A DNA stretch of 64,000 nucleotides, taken from assembly GCA_036276115.1 (NCBI GenBank), contig DATBEM010000255.1, positions 1-64,000 on the forward strand, in the 5' to 3' direction. The notes beneath the pieces were generated by a model that did no database searches, was not told the DNA's origin, and worked only from the letters and a program-made list of their open reading frames with translations. The DNA is from Trebonia sp036276115. GTDB lineage: Bacteria; Actinomycetota; Actinomycetes; Streptosporangiales; Streptosporangiaceae. Both the position numbers and the translations under genes were made by a program. Within the stretch, counting starts at the first letter, position 1. Every line of letters begins with the position of its first letter. Shown in pieces: positions 60,227-64,000 of this stretch.

Positions 60227-61195
60227 ATGCAGCCAGGCCATCCGGCAGGCCCAAGCCATCCGGCAGGCCCAAGCCATCCGGCAGGCCCAGGCCATCTTGC
60301 TGGCCATGGCCGTCCGGCGAGCGTCGAAGACGCGCTGGCGCTGCTCCACGTGGCGCTCGGTCACCTGACCCCGGTCGTGACCGGCGCCGCTGACTGGGAC
60401 ATCGTTTCCACGATGGCCGGCACCTTCCTGCACGCCCACGGCCTCGCCGCCGGCCATGCGCGGCCAGCGCGCCACGAGCCGGCCAGCAGGGGCCCGGCCA
60501 GCAGGGGCCCAGGCGGCAGAGGTCCAGCCAGCGGGACCGTGGCCCAGAGCCGGGGCCGGCTGCCGGGCCGGCGGCCCTGGCCGCCCGGTCGTGGCCCGTC
60601 AGGCCGTCGCCAGCAGGTCCCGCTGGGCGGGCACCCGGCCGGGGGCGGCCAGCCAGCGCAGCGTCTCCGCCCGGTTGAGCATGTCCAGGCGGCTAAGCAG
60701 GGCCGGCAGGGCATCGGACTGGCTGGTATGGGCGGCAGCCGCGGACTTCTGGATCACCCGCGCCACGTCGGCGTCCACGCCCAGGTCAACGTCCCAGGCA
60801 CTGGAGACGCCGGACCGGGTGCGGGCCAGCACCGGCACCCCCGCCTGCGCTGCGGCGGACGTGGCCGCGCTGGCGACGGCGGCCTCGCCCAGGTCGCCCG
60901 TCTCGGGCGCGACCACGAGCACCAGGTCGGCCGAGAACCGGCTGATCGCGAGCGACACCTGCTCGGCCAGCGCCGGCGTCGGGTACTGGTGCAGCTTCCC
61001 GTCGGCGTTGTTGGCGACCGCGACCTCGCTGACGCCGAGGACGGCGGCGGCCAGGTGGACTTCCCACGGCCGGACGGCCTGGGCCGGGGCGGGGCCCGGG
61101 CGGCGGGCGGCGGCCTCGCCCCGGGTGAGGCAGAGCAGGCTCAGGCTGGCCCCGGCCCGGCGGAAGGCGTACAGCACCCCGCCCAGGTCGACTGA
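60227..61195 (+). CDS. HPAGPS-repeat protein, 3' end uncertain
   Basis: ATG 60227 has GGGAGG nine bases upstream. The N-terminus is three 18-bp repeats (HPAGPS) followed by a short folded-looking segment, VEDALALLHVALGHLTPVVT and DWDIVSTMAGTFLHAHGLAA (~27-72). Then comes Arg/Gly/Pro-rich sequence. After 60598 the frame runs antisense to the PIG-L-like gene and reads as non-protein-like sequence, so the real gene probably ends near 60600 and may carry a frameshift. Function unknown. Confidence 0.3.
   Translation: MQPGHPAGPSHPAGPSHPAGPGHLAGHGRPASVEDALALLHVALGHLTPVVTGAADWDIVSTMAGTFLHAHGLAAGHARPARHEPASRGPASRGPGGRGPASGTVAQSRGRLPGRRPWPPGRGPSGRRQQVPLGGHPAGGGQPAQRLRPVEHVQAAKQGRQGIGLAGMGGSRGLLDHPRHVGVHAQVNVPGTGDAGPGAGQHRHPRLRCGGRGRAGDGGLAQVARLGRDHEHQVGREPADRERHLLGQRRRRVLVQLPVGVVGDRDLADAEDGGGQVDFPRPDGLGRGGARAAGGGLAPGEAEQAQAGPGPAEGVQHPAQVD
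60239..60292 (+). repeat. 18-bp tandem repeat, three copies
   Basis: CATCCGGCAGGCCCAAGC at 60239, 60257 and 60275 (last copy with one change), in frame as HPAGPS/HPAGPG. Confidence 0.85.
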
Positions 61196-61303
61196 CTCCT
61201 GCCCGGGGCGCGCCGTGACGGCCAGCACCCGGGCGGCGCTTGGCAGCGCGCCGGGAACGCCGGCGCTGGTGCCGCTGGGGTGCATCGTGGCTTGAGTCGT
61301 CAT
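60599..61303 (-). CDS. PIG-L/LmbE-like protein lacking the metal motif
   Basis: 234 residues. The order of elements follows GlcNAc-type deacetylases: VLAVTARPGQESVDLGGVLY (~26-45), LSLLCLTRGEAAA (~53) and ADLVLVVAPETGD (~124). In active members the first motif is AHPDDE; here it reads ARPGQE, and the distal His residues are missing too. The zinc site is therefore lost and the protein is probably a non-catalytic relative. ATG 61303 has AGGAGACC upstream. Confidence 0.65.
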   Translation of the reverse strand: MTTQATMHPSGTSAGVPGALPSAARVLAVTARPGQESVDLGGVLYAFRRAGASLSLLCLTRGEAAARRPGPAPAQAVRPWEVHLAAAVLGVSEVAVANNADGKLHQYPTPALAEQVSLAISRFSADLVLVVAPETGDLGEAAVASAATSAAAQAGVPVLARTRSGVSSAWDVDLGVDADVARVIQKSAAAAHTSQSDALPALLSRLDMLNRAETLRWLAAPGRVPAQRDLLATA

Positions 61304-61429
61304 CCTGGTCTCCTACGGGTGCGGTGTCCGGGGCTCGCCGCCCGTCACGGGCGCTGACCGAATTGCGTTCAGCCTGACGGAGGGCCGTGACGGCGCGGTG
61401 CAGTGGATGTGGAGATCCGATGGAGGAAG

Positions 61430-64000
61430 CTAGCGGGCTCCATTCACGCCACGCCGGGCCCGCGTGGCCGAGTCGGGGTCCCCGATCTGCTCGCTGAGCT
61501 CAAGCGCCGCCTCGAAGTCCCCGGCCGCCGCCAGCCGCCCGCCGCTTTGCTCTCGTGTTTCCCCCAGGCCCAGGTAGACCTGTACCTGCAAGTACTTCTC
61601 GGCGAGGTCATGGGCGATGACCAGGGCCTTCTGGAAGACATCGATGGCGGCCGCGTAGTCTCGCGACTGCCGGAAGACGACGCCCATCCCGATGAGCGCC
61701 TCGGCCTGCGACCGGCGGTCACCGAGGTTCCGCAGCTCGTCGGCCGCCGTGCGGTAGTGGTCGATCGCCTCCGCGTACCGTCCGGTCAGGCTGTAAAGCT
61801 CACCGATGTTGCTGAGCGCCATCGCCTCGCCCTGACGGTCCCCGAGCTCGCGGAACATGCCGGGGACCTGACGGAAGTTTCTGAGGGCCTGCTCGTACGA
61901 GCCCGCTTCCAGGTGCATTCCGGTGAGGTTGTTCAGCGCGTTGACCTCGCCCTGCGGATCGCCCAGCGTGCGGAAGATGGCCAGCGCCTGCTCGGCCTCG
62001 CGCTGGGAGTCTGCTGCCCGCCGCAGCTGCCACGAGACGACCGCGCGCCGGTGCAGCGTCTCCGCCTCTCCGTGCTGGTTGCCGAGCGAGCGCCAGAGCG
62101 CGAGCGCCTCGTCGTAGCGGTCCAGGGCCTCCGGGTACCGGGCCTGCCGCCAGGAAAGGACGCCGAGCGTGCTGAGCGCGCCGGCCTCGCCGGCCGTGAT
62201 GCCCGCTTGCCGCGCGATCGTTAGCGCCCGCTGGGCATGGCCGCGCGCCTCGTCGTACCGCCCGACCTGGCCCAGCGCGAAGCCGAGGTCGGATAGCGCC
62301 CGCGCCTCGCCGGAGGCATTCCCGAGCGCTTGCCAGGCACTGGCCGACACGCCGTGCAGGTCAATGGCTTCCGCCCAGTCGGCCCAGTCATCAAGGAACC
62401 TGGCCAGCAGGTGCGGCAGCAGGCCTGCGTGCCAGTAGAAGCGGGAGTCAAGCGCGTAGCGGGCGGCGTGCAACAGGCTGCGCCGCTCGCCTTCCAGCCA
62501 TTTCTTGCTGTCCTGCCGGGTGCGAAGTTCCGGCAGGACAGGCGCGGCGGACGTGCCGTTGCCGTTCGACGGAGGAACAATCCGCTGGTGAAAGGGATGC
62601 ACGAGCATGTCGGCGCGCTCGGCCAGGGACACGTAATAGTCGAGCAGCCGGCCTATTGCCTGCCGCCGGCCCGCCTCCGGGTCGCGGTCTTCCGCGATGC
62701 GCTGCGCGTACTGGTGGATAAGGTCATGAAAGGTGAAATAGCCCCGGGCCGGCTCCTCGATCAGGTGATAGTCAGCGAGGGCCTCGATCGCGCGCTGGGT
62801 CGCGAGCGGCTGTGCCCCGCCCGCCAGCGCCGCTCCCGCGTAGCCGGAGAAGCTCCCGTCCGGATGCAGTGCCAGCCGTCGCAGGAGCTGCTGCTGGTCC
62901 GGCATTAAATACCGGTAGGAAAGCTCCAATGACGCTGACATGTCGCCTTCCTCGGCCCGGATCTCGTGCATGCGCTCGATAAGGTCCCTGATCGACCAGG
63001 CACGCTGATGGCGTCGCAGCAGGGACGCCATCAGCTGGATCCGGTAAGGCAGGTGGCCGCACAGCGCCAGCACGCTGGCTAGCCCATCGGGGTCGCTGGC
63101 GTGCTCTGGCCCCGCGATCTTGGTGAACAGCGCGGCGGCATCCGCGGGCGGGAGCGTCTCGATGGGGAGCGCCCGCAGGCCGGGTATGTCGTGCGCCCGC
63201 AAGCGACTGGTCACCAGGACGGCGCAGCCGGGGGCGCTGGGCAGCAACGGCAGCACCTGGCCGGAGTTCAGCGCGTCGTCGAGGACCAGGAGGATCCCGT
63301 GCGCCCGGGACCGCCAGAGGGCGAGCCGGTCGTCGAGGCTCGCCGGGATCTGGTCGGTCGGGATGCCGAGTGCCCGGAGCGCGGCTCCGAGCGCCGTTGC
63401 CGGGTCGAGTGGCAGGGCGGGGCCCTGGGGCGGGGCGGCGGCACTGTGCGCCCGTAGCTCGAGGTGGATCTGGCGGGTGTACTGGCGGCTGAACAGGTGG
63501 GCGGCGTGGACGGCGAGGGATGACTTGCCGACGCCGGGCATCCCGCTGATCAGGATCACCGGAACGGTTGACCGCCCCTCCCCGGAGTTCAGCCAGCTCG
63601 CCATGAGGCCGAGCTCGGCCGCCCGGCCGGTGAAGTCCGGGTTGTCCCGGGGCAACGTGCTCGCGGTCCGGGGCGGAGGAACCAGGCCCGCAGACTCCGC
63701 CCGGCGGGCGGGCCGCCTGCCGTTCGTCTCTGGCGCGTCCCCCAGCATCTGCCGGTAGAGCTTGTCCAGCCCGGGCGTGGGGTCGCTGCCGAGCTCGTCG
63801 AGCATGAGGCGCCGGTGCTTCAGGTACACCTGGGACACGTCCTGCATGCGTCCGCTCCCGTGTAGCGCCAGCATCAGCAGCCTGACTGCCCGCTCATTGA
63901 GCGGATGCTGAGCCGCGAGGTCGCGGAGCTTACCTACGAGGGAAGCGTGCCGGCCGAGGTGGAGCTCGGCGTCAAGGCAGTCCAGGGCCGCGGTCAGCCC
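61430..64000 (-). CDS. SARP-type regulator with BTAD, NB-ARC and TPR domains (5' end outside window)
   Basis: 856 residues visible; the frame is open to base 64000, so the N-terminal DNA-binding domain lies outside. First comes the end of the bacterial transcriptional activation domain (AALDCLDAELHLGRHASLVG, HPLNERAVRLLM). The NTPase follows: Walker A ISGMPGVGKSSLAVHAA, Walker B GILLVLDDAL, SRLRAHDIPG as sensor. The C-terminal ~330 residues are TPRs (GEARALSDLGFALGQVGRYD, GEAETLHRRAVVSWQL, EAMALSNIGELYSLTGRY). AfsR-like proteins of this build activate secondary-metabolite genes; the target cluster, if any, is not in the window. Confidence 0.9.
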   Translation of the reverse strand, partial: GLTAALDCLDAELHLGRHASLVGKLRDLAAQHPLNERAVRLLMLALHGSGRMQDVSQVYLKHRRLMLDELGSDPTPGLDKLYRQMLGDAPETNGRRPARRAESAGLVPPPRTASTLPRDNPDFTGRAAELGLMASWLNSGEGRSTVPVILISGMPGVGKSSLAVHAAHLFSRQYTRQIHLELRAHSAAAPPQGPALPLDPATALGAALRALGIPTDQIPASLDDRLALWRSRAHGILLVLDDALNSGQVLPLLPSAPGCAVLVTSRLRAHDIPGLRALPIETLPPADAAALFTKIAGPEHASDPDGLASVLALCGHLPYRIQLMASLLRRHQRAWSIRDLIERMHEIRAEEGDMSASLELSYRYLMPDQQQLLRRLALHPDGSFSGYAGAALAGGAQPLATQRAIEALADYHLIEEPARGYFTFHDLIHQYAQRIAEDRDPEAGRRQAIGRLLDYYVSLAERADMLVHPFHQRIVPPSNGNGTSAAPVLPELRTRQDSKKWLEGERRSLLHAARYALDSRFYWHAGLLPHLLARFLDDWADWAEAIDLHGVSASAWQALGNASGEARALSDLGFALGQVGRYDEARGHAQRALTIARQAGITAGEAGALSTLGVLSWRQARYPEALDRYDEALALWRSLGNQHGEAETLHRRAVVSWQLRRAADSQREAEQALAIFRTLGDPQGEVNALNNLTGMHLEAGSYEQALRNFRQVPGMFRELGDRQGEAMALSNIGELYSLTGRYAEAIDHYRTAADELRNLGDRRSQAEALIGMGVVFRQSRDYAAAIDVFQKALVIAHDLAEKYLQVQVYLGLGETREQSGGRLAAAGDFEAALELSEQIGDPDSATRARRGVNGAR

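Noticed and set aside
61430..64000. Biosynthetic gene cluster edge
   Set aside because: A SARP regulator alone is not enough; no biosynthetic enzymes are in the window next to it.

Overview
The window is very GC-rich (well above 70% by eye) and gene-dense, and its gene set is that of a filamentous actinomycete: a BldG-type anti-anti-sigma factor, GlnE with both GlnA and GlnA2, DUF3145, DUF5998, DUF4191, a SARP regulator, and pepA/lpdA/sucB/lipB/lipA near glnA. The gene order around glnA, glnE, glnA2, nadE, lipA/lipB and pepA matches the conserved nitrogen/lipoate neighbourhood of Streptomyces and relatives. Species cannot be told from the sequence. I saw no tRNA, rRNA, CRISPR array, intact insertion sequence or prophage.

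Layout. 1-6.5 kb: an RGG-rich TPR protein (5' end outside the window), a metallo-beta-lactamase-fold hydrolase, bldG, DUF1015, a TPR protein and a NagD-like HAD phosphatase. 6.6-9.2 kb: a leaderless poly-cysteine mini-ORF, a degenerate cysteine-dioxygenase-like gene overlapping an ABC transporter pair. 9.2-12.3 kb: a HAD phosphatase and a secreted CHAP/seven-blade lectin protein flanking an 11-bp-phased GATA repeat. 12.3-18.7 kb: thioesterase, map, a SPOR-like miniprotein, two YbjQ proteins, a conserved unknown and a serine hydrolase. 18.7-26 kb: an MFS pump with its TetR, nadE, a SpoIIE-type phosphatase and glnA2. 26-35.7 kb: the most accessory stretch, with a Fic pseudogene, an S9 peptidase, glnE, a lone caspase-like (clan CD) protein of lower GC, gene debris, a GNAT, a HicB-like orphan and a deaminase. 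35.7-47.8 kb: glnA, RDD, DUF4191, lipA, lipB, a membrane protein, an intradiol dioxygenase, an SDR epimerase, sucB, lpdA and pepA. 47.9-64 kb: a zinc-ribbon membrane protein, a ChrB-like protein, a COG4280 membrane pair, a two-component system, a peptidase E-like protein, DUF5998/phosphodiesterase/sulfurtransferase, lnt, DUF3145, a metal-site-less PIG-L homologue and a SARP/NB-ARC/TPR regulator cut by the window end.

How it works together. glnA makes glutamine and is adenylylated by GlnE; GlnR-type boxes (GTAAC-N6-GAAAC) lie before glnA and glnA2, and a half-swapped version overlaps the glnE promoter. LipB and LipA lipoylate SucB, which LpdA reoxidises.

Most notable: (1) the leaderless poly-Cys mini-ORF, which looks like a cysteine-responsive attenuator; (2) a chain of four identical-length hexapeptide minicistrons, each overlapping the next by ATGA or GTGA, between a histidine kinase and its response regulator; (3) six 11-bp-phased GAYA repeats; (4) the lone clan CD protein; (5) about twenty genes whose start codon lies exactly 6-7 nt after an actinobacterial -10 hexamer, i.e. 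predicted leaderless genes.
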